Shown here: piece after piece, positions 16,910 through 24,969 of the stretch
How the letters are laid out: every line of letters starts with the position of its first letter
Numbering within the stretch: position 1 is the stretch's first letter
Assembly (NCBI GenBank): GCA_964462985.1
Contig: CAYXAA010000008.1
Span: forward strand, 62,001 to 126,000
Length of the DNA: 64,000 bases
Source: CAYXAA01 sp964462985
GTDB taxonomy: Bacteria; Pseudomonadota; Alphaproteobacteria; Rhizobiales; Stappiaceae
Direction: 5' to 3'
Notes under the pieces: model-generated
Database searches by the model: none
What the model was told of the DNA's origin: nothing
Seen by the model: only the letters and a program-made list of their open reading frames with translations
Program-made: the position numbers and the translations under genes

Positions 16910-17821
16910 TCACAGGACGACAATGCCCGAGTGCTTGGCCTTATGCTCCGGCTCGACATGAATCGTGGTGCGGGCGCCGGGAACGTCAGCGGCAATCCTG
17001 GCTTCGATGCGATCGCAGATGTCGTGTGCGTCGCGCACCGTCATGTCGCCGGGCACGACGAGGTGAAAGTCGACAAATGTGACGCGTCCGGCCGGCCGTG
17101 TGCGCAGGTCGTGTGCCTCGAGCGCGCCGGCCGCCGTGGCGGAGATGAGCTCGCGGATCTTGTCCTGAATCTCAGGAGCGGCTGCCTCGTCCATCAGGCC
17201 GCCGACAGATTCCTTTACCAAGGTCCAGCCAGACCACAGGATGTGCAGCGCGACCAGTCCGGCAAGAAGCGGGTCGAGCCAGAGCCAGCCGGTCGCCAGC
17301 GCCAACCCTACGCCGAGCAGAACGCCAATCGACGACGCAACATCAGCGGCGAGATGCCGCCCGTCGGCCCTCAGAGCGGCCGACCGGTGCTTGTGGCCCT
17401 GGCGCAGCAATACGAATGCCCACAGGGCGTTCACGATGCTGGCAAGTCCGTTAACTCCGAGACCTGCCGGGGAATAATCGATCTGTCGCGGCGCCACATA
17501 GGCGAACCACGCCTCATGGGCGATTGATAGTGCGGCAAGAACGATCAGCACACCGACAAAGACAGCGGCGAAATACTCTACCTTGCCATGACCATAGGGA
17601 TGGTTGCTGTCGGCCGGCTTGGCCGCGAGCCAGACGGCGCCGACTGTCGCCAGGGACGAGGCGACGTTGACGATCGATTCCAGCGCATCGGAATAGAGCG
17701 CCACGGATCCCGTCAGGTGGTAGGCCAACGCCTTCAGCGCCAACACGACGACGCCGACGGCGACGCTGCCCAATGCGATGCGCAGGCGGTAGGGCATGGA
17801 AATACCGGTCGCGTTGGTCAA
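16910..17821 (-). CDS. Cation diffusion facilitator (FieF-type) metal exporter
   Basis: The 303-residue protein has six membrane spans with the metal-site motifs YSDALES (about residues 43-49), HPYGHGK (about 74-80) and DGRHLAADVAS (about 153-163), followed by a cytoplasmic domain of about 90 residues with VDFHLVVPGDMTV. CDF proteins exchange Zn, Fe, Mn or Cd for protons. The site residues fit FieF/YiiP-like members, but the metal cannot be fixed. It is convergent with amtB and shares the strand with the CYTH-CHAD gene upstream. Confidence 0.9.
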   Translation of the reverse strand: MTNATGISMPYRLRIALGSVAVGVVVLALKALAYHLTGSVALYSDALESIVNVASSLATVGAVWLAAKPADSNHPYGHGKVEYFAAVFVGVLIVLAALSIAHEAWFAYVAPRQIDYSPAGLGVNGLASIVNALWAFVLLRQGHKHRSAALRADGRHLAADVASSIGVLLGVGLALATGWLWLDPLLAGLVALHILWSGWTLVKESVGGLMDEAAAPEIQDKIRELISATAAGALEAHDLRTRPAGRVTFVDFHLVVPGDMTVRDAHDICDRIEARIAADVPGARTTIHVEPEHKAKHSGIVVL

Positions 17822-17997
17822 AGCCGGATGGCCGCCTATTCGGCGGCCGCGACTGCCCTAGCATCAATCGCGGGCGAGGCAAAGCAGCCTCGGCCAGCTT
17901 GCCCAGCTTCGGGCGAACCGACAGAAGCTTCGAAGTCCACTGCCGCAAGAGCCTTGTGGCCGACAATTTTCGGGTCGCTGAGCATTGTGACGGCTGC

Positions 17998-19563
17998 TCA
18001 CCGCCAAAACTTTTCGATTTTCCTGGTGTCGTCCCACGCGGCCTTGGCGTTCTTCCAGGCATGACGCGCCTCGGCCCCGTGCCAGCCGATGACGAAACCC
18101 GCGGCGAGGCCGATCGGGTCAACGCCGCCCCTGTCGGATACCGGCAGGTCAACGAGTTTTTCGGCCATTGCGACGTCATTGAGATAGCCGAATAGGTTCT
18201 GCAGCTTTTTCAGCCGGGAGAGGAACGGCTTGACATCCTTTCCGTGATAAAGCGGTCGGAAGAACTCTAGCCCATAGCGAAACTTTTTCAGTGCCTTGCG
18301 CATCGAATGACGCTCTTCGATCGTCAAGGCTTCGATACTGGCGCCATACTTCGCCACCCGCTTCCAGCGCTTGTTGAGGGCCTTGGCGGCAAACTCCTCG
18401 ACCGGCTGAGCGAGTCGCGCGGTCTGATTGAAGTCATCGGCCGCGAGCCAGCCTCGCCCTTCCGTGTAAGCGGCAAGGTCAAAGATAAAGTCGTTAACCG
18501 CCTTTTCCGCCAGATGCTCCCGTATCGAGTCGCGCACGGCTACCCTTTGTTCGGCAATCGCTGCGAGCAGGTCGTCGTGCTTGAACTGATCGGGCATCAT
18601 GCCGGTAAGCGGAGCGATGATGTCACCGGCCAGCACGTCGAGATCCCGCAGTGGTCCAACCAGCGCCGCCAACCTTGCCGCCTGATCGTCCAGGGCTTTG
18701 CGGGAAGTGGTTTCGAGCAACCGCTGGTAGATCTTGAGTGCAGTGCGGAGGCGGCGCAGCCCGACCCTGAGCTGATGGGGACCTTCCGGCAACTCGCTTT
18801 CCAACACCGCGGTGCGGTTGTGTGCGATCTGGTCGCGACAGGAGCGCAGAATGGCGCGCAGTGCGTGTTCCGCCGTCTCACCGGCAACGATGGCGACTGG
18901 GCCGGCGGTCCTGGGTCCGGGCGGCGCATCTGGCGTGCCGCCGGCACGCAGCACCTGGCCCCGCTCCGCCTTGGTCAAAGTCGAAAACCGGGCGGGCATC
19001 GGGCCTATCAGCTTCTTCGCGAGGTCAAACAGCGCGTGCACGGGACCGGACTTCAGCTCGAGTTCTGCTTCCATCACCCGCGCGCTGCGGCCGTCCGCCA
19101 CTACTTCCCCGGCGTCTAGCGCCAGCTCGATGGCCGTGTCTCCGCCGTTGGTAAAGAAGATCCGTGTCGTGCGGCGGATACGGGTCTCCAGCACCGGGAC
19201 AAGCGGAGAGCAGCCGACCAGTTCGGCAAGCCTGGTTCGTACGCCCTCGTCGGGAATGCACTCGGGGCGCACGTCCGGTCCAGGCACCGGGCACTCAACC
19301 TCTAGCGTCGACGACAGACCCGCTACAACCCCTGGGCCGCATTTTGCTGTCTGCACATACCTGCGGCCAACCTTGCGAACGCGTAGCACCCACTTCCTCT
19401 GGGCGAGCGCTCCCTCGGGCGTATCGTAATAGATTGAGACGAGTTTTCGTGTTGCCGGCCGTCCCACCTCAAACCCTACCGGCGCCACGGTCGTCTTGAG
19501 CCCCTTGAGTTCGGCCTCGGTCAGCGCCAGCTTGAGCTCGATTTCCTCGGCGGTGTCGCCCAT
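17998..19563 (-). CDS. CYTH and CHAD domain-containing protein
   Basis: The 521-residue protein has an N-terminal CYTH domain (about 1-200) with the EIELKL signature at residues 7-12 and charged strands typical of triphosphate tunnel enzymes. The C-terminal CHAD domain (about 225-505) has conserved histidines and basic residues (HQLRVGLRRLR, HSMRKALKKFRYGLEFF). CYTH domains hydrolyse inorganic triphosphate; CHAD domains bind polyphosphate and occur on polyphosphate granules. It is the only gene here linked to polyphosphate. The separation from the CDF gene is 176 bases. Confidence 0.88.
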   Translation of the reverse strand: MGDTAEEIELKLALTEAELKGLKTTVAPVGFEVGRPATRKLVSIYYDTPEGALAQRKWVLRVRKVGRRYVQTAKCGPGVVAGLSSTLEVECPVPGPDVRPECIPDEGVRTRLAELVGCSPLVPVLETRIRRTTRIFFTNGGDTAIELALDAGEVVADGRSARVMEAELELKSGPVHALFDLAKKLIGPMPARFSTLTKAERGQVLRAGGTPDAPPGPRTAGPVAIVAGETAEHALRAILRSCRDQIAHNRTAVLESELPEGPHQLRVGLRRLRTALKIYQRLLETTSRKALDDQAARLAALVGPLRDLDVLAGDIIAPLTGMMPDQFKHDDLLAAIAEQRVAVRDSIREHLAEKAVNDFIFDLAAYTEGRGWLAADDFNQTARLAQPVEEFAAKALNKRWKRVAKYGASIEALTIEERHSMRKALKKFRYGLEFFRPLYHGKDVKPFLSRLKKLQNLFGYLNDVAMAEKLVDLPVSDRGGVDPIGLAAGFVIGWHGAEARHAWKNAKAAWDDTRKIEKFWR

Positions 19564-19782
19564 GGCCTTCCTTTAGCGACTCGTGTGGGCAGCCGCCACA
19601 AAATGTGCGCTCAGTGCGCCTTCTCGCCGGATCAGCCTTTCCCTTGAACGCACGAAACGGCATGGTTCGGCGCATCGGTGGCGATCTTATTCGATCTCCT
19701 CCTGATGCGCCAACCGGTCGGTGTCACGGATCATGCCGCAAAGGCTGGAAGATCGCGAGGCGACGACTTTCGATAGCTGGCA

Positions 19783-20238
19783 TCACTCTGTCGTAGCCGG
19801 GTTGGCATGGCGCTCCAGCGCATCTCGCAGAGCCGTGACTTCACTCTGCAGTCGTTGCAGTTCGGAAAGCGGGAGACCGGTTGCCTCAACAATGCATTGA
19901 GGGATGTGCGTCGCCTCCTGTTGCAGGGAGCGGCCCCGCTCGGTGAGGGCGATGCGGACCTGGCGCTCGTCGGACGGGTCCCGGCGCCGAGTGACGTGAC
20001 CCATTGCTTCCAGCCGCTTCAGGAGGGGAGTCAGCGTGTTCGATTCCAGCGACAGACTTCGGCCGAGTTCGCCGACCGTCTGATTGTCCTTAGACCACAA
20101 TGCCAACATGACGAGATACTGGGGATAGGTCAGGCCGATGTGGTCGAGCAACGGCTTATAGACCCGATTGAAGGCATGGCCCGCGGAATAGACGGCAAAG
20201 CAAAGCAGGTCGGCGGGCTTTAGCGCCGGGGGGGCCAT
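19783..20238 (-). CDS. ohrR: Organic hydroperoxide-sensing repressor OhrR (MarR family)
   Basis: The start at 20238 gives 151 residues. The reactive cysteine is in PADLLCFAVYSAGHAFNRVYK (Cys13, matching Cys15/22 of known OhrR proteins), followed by a winged-helix domain with LTYPQYLVMLALW and DPSDERQVRIALTERG. It diverges from ohr across a region with strong palindromes. OhrR represses ohr until its cysteine is oxidised by an organic hydroperoxide. Five more codons are open upstream but the ATG chosen gives the usual N-terminus. Confidence 0.94.
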   Translation of the reverse strand: MAPPALKPADLLCFAVYSAGHAFNRVYKPLLDHIGLTYPQYLVMLALWSKDNQTVGELGRSLSLESNTLTPLLKRLEAMGHVTRRRDPSDERQVRIALTERGRSLQQEATHIPQCIVEATGLPLSELQRLQSEVTALRDALERHANPATTE

Positions 20239-20339
20239 TACTCTGTCTCCCAATTGGCTATGGCTGTCCCTTCAGACCGCTAGCCTCGACGCTCGGAATG
20301 GTGGCGAGTTCAACTCTGAGGCAAAGGACCACATAAAAT

Positions 20340-20355
20340 AAATCGCGCGCGATTT
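20340..20355. promoter_or_regulatory. OhrR operator candidate, site 1
   Basis: AAATCGCGCGCGATTT is a perfect 16-base palindrome in the ohrR/ohr intergenic region. OhrR operators are AT-flanked dyads with a GC-rich centre, so the form fits. Confidence 0.65.
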
Positions 20356-20366
20356 GATCGCAAGCG

Positions 20367-20398
20367 TTGACAAAAGGGAGTGTGCACCCCAGTTAAAT
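20367..20398 (+). promoter_or_regulatory. Candidate ohr promoter
   Basis: A perfect -35 hexamer TTGACA lies at 20367-20372. The best -10 candidate, TTAAAT at 20393-20398, is 20 bases away, longer than optimal; AGTTAA at 20391 gives 18. Either -10 would be overlapped by the second OhrR palindrome, as expected for a repressed promoter. Confidence 0.45.
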
Positions 20399-20427
20399 CG
20401 CGCACGAAGAAGTCGTGCACGATTTAA
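20393..20427. promoter_or_regulatory. OhrR operator candidate, site 2
   Basis: Arms TTAAATCGCGCACGA (20393-20407) and TCGTGCACGATTTAA (20413-20427) are 15 bases long with one mismatch and a 5-base spacer. The half-site TAAATCGCGC is shared with site 1, supporting binding by the same repressor. Confidence 0.65.
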
Positions 20428-20471
20428 TATTGCCACGGGTCGCTAGATCCCGTTCATCGAAAGGACAGAAC

Positions 20472-20900
20472 ATGCCCGTTAATGTTCTTTATCAGACCTC
20501 CGCCCGCGCCACCGGCGGCCGCGATGGCCGCTCGGCTACGCTCGATGGCGCCGTCGACGTCAAGCTGGTGACCCCGAAGGAACTCGGCGGTGCCGGTGGT
20601 GAAGGCGTCAACCCCGAACAGCTGTTCGCGACGGGTTATGCTGCCTGCTTTCTGGGAGCAATGAAGTTCGTCGCCTCCCAGGCCGGGGGGCCGAAGGTTC
20701 CCGCCGATGCCACGGTCACCTCGACCGTTGGTATCGGACCGCGCTCAGAAGGGGGGTTTGGCCTGACGATTGCGCTTGAGATTGCCCTGCCGGGCGTGGA
20801 CCGTACGGAAGCACAGGCGCTGGTGGAAAAGGCGCATCAGGTCTGTCCCTACTCCAACGCCACACGCAACAACATCGACGTCGAGCTGACCGTGGTGTGA
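20472..20900 (+). CDS. ohr: Organic hydroperoxide resistance protein Ohr
   Basis: The 142-residue protein has the two redox cysteines of Ohr: Cys59 in GYAACFLGA and Cys125 in HQVCPYSNATRNN. Ohr reduces organic hydroperoxides with lipoylated protein as electron donor. It begins with MPVNVLYQTSARATGGRDG, the standard N-terminus, and the ATG at 20472 follows AAAGGACAG. Divergent ohrR and the palindromes upstream complete the regulatory unit. Confidence 0.95.
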   Translation: MPVNVLYQTSARATGGRDGRSATLDGAVDVKLVTPKELGGAGGEGVNPEQLFATGYAACFLGAMKFVASQAGGPKVPADATVTSTVGIGPRSEGGFGLTIALEIALPGVDRTEAQALVEKAHQVCPYSNATRNNIDVELTVV

Positions 20901-20953
20901 GTTCCGGCGGCGCTCCCAATTGATCACCACCTTCGCAGTGAGCGCAGCGACCA

Positions 20954-20981
20954 CCCGACCTCCCCAGAACCGGAGGTCGGG
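20954..20981. terminator. Hairpin between ohr and the sensor-like gene
   Basis: Ten-base arms CCCGACCTCC (20954-20963) and GGAGGTCGGG (20972-20981) with an 8-base loop lie between convergent genes. There is no clear U-tract, so it is likely but not certain to act as a bidirectional terminator. Confidence 0.5.
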
Positions 20982-20994
20982 GTGAGCCTCACTG

Positions 20995-21444
20995 TCAGTT
21001 TACCCCGAGGACTGATGCGATGCAGTCGGCCGCGGCCGCGGGATCCGTCCCGATGACCCCGTCATCCAGCGGGGCCGCGGAGGAAACTTCTGCAATGGCC
21101 GTCAGAACCACGCGTTGCAGGGCATTGGTCGCCTCTGCGAGCTGTGTCGTTGCGCGCTCGAGGGTCTGCGGGTCGTCGGGATGCTTCGTCAGCATTTCGA
21201 TCGCGTCGCGCCGCGCGGTGGCAAAGGCGAGCGCATGGGCGCGGATGACGTCACCCTCCGCCCGAAGCCGGTCGCGGACCGCGGTCTTGAAGGTGCGTGG
21301 CGCCTGGAACGAGTGCTCGCCGGGCATGCACGCTCGCGGCACTGACGGCCCGATCATGCCGAGCGTGACGACGGCCGACAGACCGGCCGCGAAGGCCCCC
21401 ACGCAGAAGATGGCGATCCAAGCGGTGTTCGGCAGGCGTCTCAA
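20995..21444 (-). CDS. Membrane-anchored periplasmic sensor-like protein (CnrX/heavy-metal-sensor type)
   Basis: The 149-residue protein has one N-terminal membrane segment (about residues 8-31) and a helical periplasmic domain with RTFKTAVRDRLRAEGDVIRAHA and a TKHPDDPQTLERATTQLAEATNALQ hairpin. This resembles the heavy-metal sensor/CpxP-like family, which often accompanies ECF sigma and anti-sigma genes, but similarity is weak. It lies 2 bases downstream of the anti-sigma-like gene, in the same operon as the ECF sigma gene. The metal or stress signal, if any, is unknown. It has Cys39 and Cys143. Confidence 0.6.
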   Translation of the reverse strand: MRRLPNTAWIAIFCVGAFAAGLSAVVTLGMIGPSVPRACMPGEHSFQAPRTFKTAVRDRLRAEGDVIRAHALAFATARRDAIEMLTKHPDDPQTLERATTQLAEATNALQRVVLTAIAEVSSAAPLDDGVIGTDPAAAADCIASVLGVN

Positions 21445-21446
21445 GG

Positions 21447-21854
21447 TCAGCCACCCAATCCCGAAAACAGCATGAGATCGAGCGATGCCGTTCCGTAGAT
21501 CCGGTTTCCGAGCAGGCCGACCACGATGAAGGCGCCGACCAATGCGCCCGCCGCACCGCAGAAGACGGCGCCACTGCCAAGCAGCGCCCCCGTCATCCAG
21601 CGGCTACGGCGACGCTCTGCGCGGTCGCGCTGCTGCACGGTCGCCGTGATGTCCTGCGTCGAACGCGGCACCACGATCATTTCACCGTCTAGGTCCCGCA
21701 CCGCCTGCTCTATCCGGGCAAGTTCGTCGAGCAGAGCCTGTGCCGCCGGCCCATCGCGCAAAAGAGCAAGCGCGGCATCACGCAGCGGCTCGGGCCAGGT
21801 CTCGATCCGGGCTCCGAGGCGCAGCAGCGTCGTTTCGAACTCGTCCAGGGTCAC
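21447..21854 (-). CDS. Single-span membrane protein, probable anti-sigma factor
   Basis: The 135-residue protein has an N-terminal cytoplasmic helical part of about 85 residues with TWPEPLRDAALALL, a membrane span at about 88-115, and a short outer tail. The gene is 9 bases downstream of the ECF sigma gene and 2 bases upstream of the sensor-like gene, the classic place for an anti-sigma factor. No zinc-binding HxxxCxxC motif is present. The function is inferred from context and topology. Confidence 0.68.
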   Translation of the reverse strand: MTLDEFETTLLRLGARIETWPEPLRDAALALLRDGPAAQALLDELARIEQAVRDLDGEMIVVPRSTQDITATVQQRDRAERRRSRWMTGALLGSGAVFCGAAGALVGAFIVVGLLGNRIYGTASLDLMLFSGLGG

Positions 21855-21863
21855 GGCCGCCTC

Positions 21864-22412
21864 CTATTCAATGTCCCGAACCGCGTCCCGCAATGTGCGG
21901 CGGGCCCTTACCAGAAGCTGCTCGGCCGCGCCTTCCGAAATCTGCATCGCCGCTCCGATTTCGCGTGCAGACCGTCCGGCAACAAGGGACAGCAGCAGGG
22001 CGAAGCGCTGGGCGTGCGGCAGTTGGAGCAGCGCCTCCCGCACCGCCTTGAGCACGGAGCGGGCCGATGAGATCCGGTCGGGACCGGCAGCCGGATCGAT
22101 CATCTCCAACAAGGCCGCCTCCGACCCTTTCGGCCGGCGCTTCTCGCGCCGGCTCCAGTCGATGCAGCAGTTCATTGTGATCCGGTAGAGCCATGTCGAG
22201 AGCTTGGCGCGATCCGGTGACCATCCGGCCGCGCCTTTCCATACCCGCCAGAACACCTCCTGAACAATATCCTCCGCATCGGTGGCATTGCCGGTAAAGC
22301 GATAGGCGATCGCCCGCACGCCTGCCGCCCGCCGCCCGACCAGCGCAGAAAAGGCACGTTCATCACCCTGCGCAATCGCGCCCATCAACGACTGATCGTC
22401 ATCTTCCCCCAT
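21864..22412 (-). CDS. ECF-family RNA polymerase sigma factor
   Basis: The start at 22412 yields 182 residues. Region 2 reads FTGNATDAEDIVQEVFWRVWKG and region 4 reads SLVAGRSAREIGAAMQISEGAAEQLLVRARRTLRDA, giving the two-domain sigma2-sigma4 form of ECF factors. An alternative ATG at 22460 is possible, but its GGAGG is only one base away. It heads a unit with the anti-sigma-like and sensor-like genes. It is not EcfG, since no NepR/PhyR genes are near. The target promoters are unknown. Confidence 0.87.
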   Translation of the reverse strand: MGEDDDQSLMGAIAQGDERAFSALVGRRAAGVRAIAYRFTGNATDAEDIVQEVFWRVWKGAAGWSPDRAKLSTWLYRITMNCCIDWSRREKRRPKGSEAALLEMIDPAAGPDRISSARSVLKAVREALLQLPHAQRFALLLSLVAGRSAREIGAAMQISEGAAEQLLVRARRTLRDAVRDIE

Positions 22413-22575
22413 AGCCCCCGACCGATCGCCCGTCTTCCGGCGGCCGTCTGCGCCGGCCATGCCTCCGTCGTGCACGGAACGAGACGGGTTCGCAAGGCCC
22501 CACGCCGTCCCTGCGGCGTGCAGGCGCCGCACTCCGAAGGCCGCGGCCGACCGACGGAGCACAGCCGATCTCATC

Positions 22576-22848
22576 TCAGAGCGAACCGCAGTTGGTGGCG
22601 ATGTAATTTCCTGCCTCTTGGGCCTGGGCGCGAGGGCGACCGGACAGTGTGCCTGCCTTAAGCAAGGCCATCGTGGCGCTGCGGACTGCGCCCTCCAGAT
22701 CGCTCTTGCTCTTGCAAACGGCATTGATGTTCGTGTCGGCCTTGACCCGGGCGACAATCGCCTGCGCCTCGGGTGAAAGCCCTGCCGCCTGAACTGGAAG
22801 GGCCGCAGCCGCGGAGATGGCAAAGACGAAGGCTGTGCAAAGTCTCAT
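22576..22848 (-). CDS. Small secreted cysteine-containing protein, unknown function
   Basis: The 90-residue product has a signal peptide (MRLCTAFVFAISAAAALPVQA) and a mature part of about 68 residues with two cysteines, in NAVCKSK and ATNCGSL, which could form one disulfide. It matches no family I recognise. An AGGAGC ribosome binding site precedes the ATG. It lies 115-163 bases upstream of the ECF sigma gene on the same strand, so it may be a target or part of the module; that is inference. Confidence 0.6.
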   Translation of the reverse strand: MRLCTAFVFAISAAAALPVQAAGLSPEAQAIVARVKADTNINAVCKSKSDLEGAVRSATMALLKAGTLSGRPRAQAQEAGNYIATNCGSL

Positions 22849-23217
22849 GTCGGAAGCTCCTATTGCTCGCTTTCGCGAGAATGCAATCCTTTGAACGACG
22901 CCAGCGTAAAGTTCCTATGGCTCGGACCGAAAAAACCTGGGAACGGCGGATGACGGAGTGAGATGGCGCAGCCAGAGGGTCGCCCAACAGACGAGGGAGA
23001 GGTCCATACCACCGGGAAGGTTGGTGCGGTCTCGGCTTGCTCGAACCTGAACCCAGCCGACGATGAGCAATCCCGGCCGGCTTGGCGTCGGACATCGCGG
23101 ATGCGACCATGATCTGCCTTGCAAAAAATGTTCATCCTTATAACATTTCGAGAGCTGCTGGCCGGATACGGCTCGTTGGGCCACGAACAAGAGCAGCGGC
23201 CTTGGGGAGGAAACACG
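22849..23217. other. Divergent region between the secreted protein gene and dctP
   Basis: No gene is supported in this 369-base stretch. A weak promoter-like pair for dctP, TTGCAA (23119-23124) and TATAAC (23139-23144), has only 14 bases between the boxes. On the other strand, GGAACTTTACG upstream of the secreted-protein gene resembles an ECF -35 element but has no clear partner. Confidence 0.45.
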
Positions 23218-24234
23218 ATGAGAAGAGTTCAGATCGCGGCCTGTGCTGCCTTGCTGGGCATTGGGCTCAACCCGGCCGTTGCGGCCGACGTCGAGCTCCG
23301 GCTTTCGCACTGGGTGCCGGCAACCCACCCGGCGCAGACAACTGGCATGGAGCCCTGGATCGAATCGATCAGACAGGCGTCGGACGGCCGGATCAACATT
23401 ACGATCTTCCCGGCCCAGCAGCTCGGCGCAGCTCCCGACCACTACGACATGGCGCGCGACGGCATCGCCGACATCACCTACACCAATCCGGGCTATCAGG
23501 CCGGCCGCTTTCCCATCTACAGCCTCGCCGAAATCCCCTTCCACGCCTCGAACGCGAAGAAGGGCGCCAAGGCGCTGCACGAATGGTATGCGCCGATCGC
23601 TGAAACAGAGATGAGCGACGTCCACTTCTGCCTGATCAACCCGCATGATCCGGGCACGATGCATTCGAAGCAGCCGATTAAGGTGCCGGCCGACGTCAAG
23701 GGCCTGAATGTCCGGCCCGCGCATGCCACCATGGCACGCTTCATCAATCTGCTCGGAGGGGCCAGCGTCCAAGTGCCGGCGCCGGAAGCCCGGGAGGCGC
23801 TTGCCAAGGGCACGGCCGATGCGATCACGTTCCCCTGGAACTCGATCTATATCTTCGGCATCGATCCCGAGACGAAATATCATCTCGACATGCCATTTTA
23901 CCTGTCGTCGCAGATGCTTCTGTTTAACAAGGCCGTCTACGAGGGTCTTTCTCCGGAAGACAAGAAGGTCATTGATGATCACTGCACGCCGGAGTGGTCG
24001 GAAAAGTTCTCCATTGGCTGGGCCGACGACGAGTATTCGGGCCGGCAGAAGATGATCGATTCCGAGGACCACACGATCTACGAGCCGACCGAGGAGGAGG
24101 TTCAGCTGTGGCGTGACGCCGCCGCTCCGCTGCTCGACCAATGGCGAGCGGATGTGAAAGCCAAGGGCGCGGATCCCGAAGCGATCTACCAGTCCTACAT
24201 CGATGCGCTTGAGCGCAACGAGTCCCGGTACTGA
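23218..24234 (+). CDS. TRAP transporter substrate-binding protein (DctP family)
   Basis: The 338-residue protein has a signal peptide cleaved after AVAA (about 23), then the DctP fold: LRLSHWVPATHP at the start, IFPAQQLG near 65, and KGLNVRPAH near 160, whose arginine usually binds the substrate carboxylate. GGGGAGG precedes the ATG at 23218. DctQ and DctM subunits follow, giving a complete tripartite transporter. The ligand is likely an organic acid but cannot be named. Confidence 0.92.
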   Translation: MRRVQIAACAALLGIGLNPAVAADVELRLSHWVPATHPAQTTGMEPWIESIRQASDGRINITIFPAQQLGAAPDHYDMARDGIADITYTNPGYQAGRFPIYSLAEIPFHASNAKKGAKALHEWYAPIAETEMSDVHFCLINPHDPGTMHSKQPIKVPADVKGLNVRPAHATMARFINLLGGASVQVPAPEAREALAKGTADAITFPWNSIYIFGIDPETKYHLDMPFYLSSQMLLFNKAVYEGLSPEDKKVIDDHCTPEWSEKFSIGWADDEYSGRQKMIDSEDHTIYEPTEEEVQLWRDAAAPLLDQWRADVKAKGADPEAIYQSYIDALERNESRY

Positions 24235-24435
24235 CCCGTGGCCGCCGGCCGGGCTTGTCTCGGCCGCCGCCCGGCCTCCGGGATATACCGAGCGGGGGCC
24301 GACACCGCGAAGCGCAGCGGAGCAGCTGACGTCCTGTCGAGCGTAGACGGACTGCTCTGAAACGTTGACAGCGATCAGCCTCGCGACGTCGAACCGGTTC
24401 CGATCGAGCGTCCGCGTAGCCAGGACAGTCCCGAC

Positions 24436-24969
24436 ATGCGCATCATCGCAGTGCTCAATTCAATCTCGCTCGCCATCGAGAAGGTGGCGGGCGTCATTCT
24501 GGCAGCGATTACCCTCCTGATCGTGGTGTCGGCGTTCGGTCGCTACGTGATGGCGAGCCCGGTACCCGAAGCCTTCGACCTGTCGCGATTCCTGATCGCC
24601 GCTGCCATCATGTGGGGCTTTGCCAGTGTCGGCTACCGCGGTTCGCACATCAAGGTGGACATGGTGGCCGAGTTGATGCCGCCGCGTTGGCGCAGGGCCA
24701 CGGATCTGTTCGCCTGGTGTGTATTGTTGCTCTTCACCGTCCTGCTGGCGTGGAAGATGTCGCATCGGGTGATGAGCGCCTACGCCAGCGGCGAGGCGAC
24801 CTTCGATCTCCGGTTGCCGGCCTGGCCGTTTCTGGCGCTGATCTGGGCCGGGGTCATTGTCTCCATCCCGGCGGTTCTTGCCCGTGTGCTCCTGATCGTT
24901 ACGGGCCGCGGCAGCCTCGACCACTACGACGCTCCGGTTCAGGAAAATTCTCTCGATGAGCAAAAGTGA
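24436..24969 (+). CDS. TRAP transporter small permease subunit (DctQ family)
   Basis: The 177-residue protein has four membrane spans with the DctQ features FGRYVMASPVPEAFDLSRFL and GYRGSHIKVDM. It lies 201 bases after dctP and its end overlaps the DctM gene by 14 bases, which suggests coupled translation. It forms the small membrane component of the proton- or sodium-driven uptake system. Confidence 0.9.
   Translation: MRIIAVLNSISLAIEKVAGVILAAITLLIVVSAFGRYVMASPVPEAFDLSRFLIAAAIMWGFASVGYRGSHIKVDMVAELMPPRWRRATDLFAWCVLLLFTVLLAWKMSHRVMSAYASGEATFDLRLPAWPFLALIWAGVIVSIPAVLARVLLIVTGRGSLDHYDAPVQENSLDEQK

Noticed and set aside
22915..24141. 408-codon minus-strand frame opposite dctP
   Set aside because: It mirrors the TRAP binding protein gene and has no recognisable domain.
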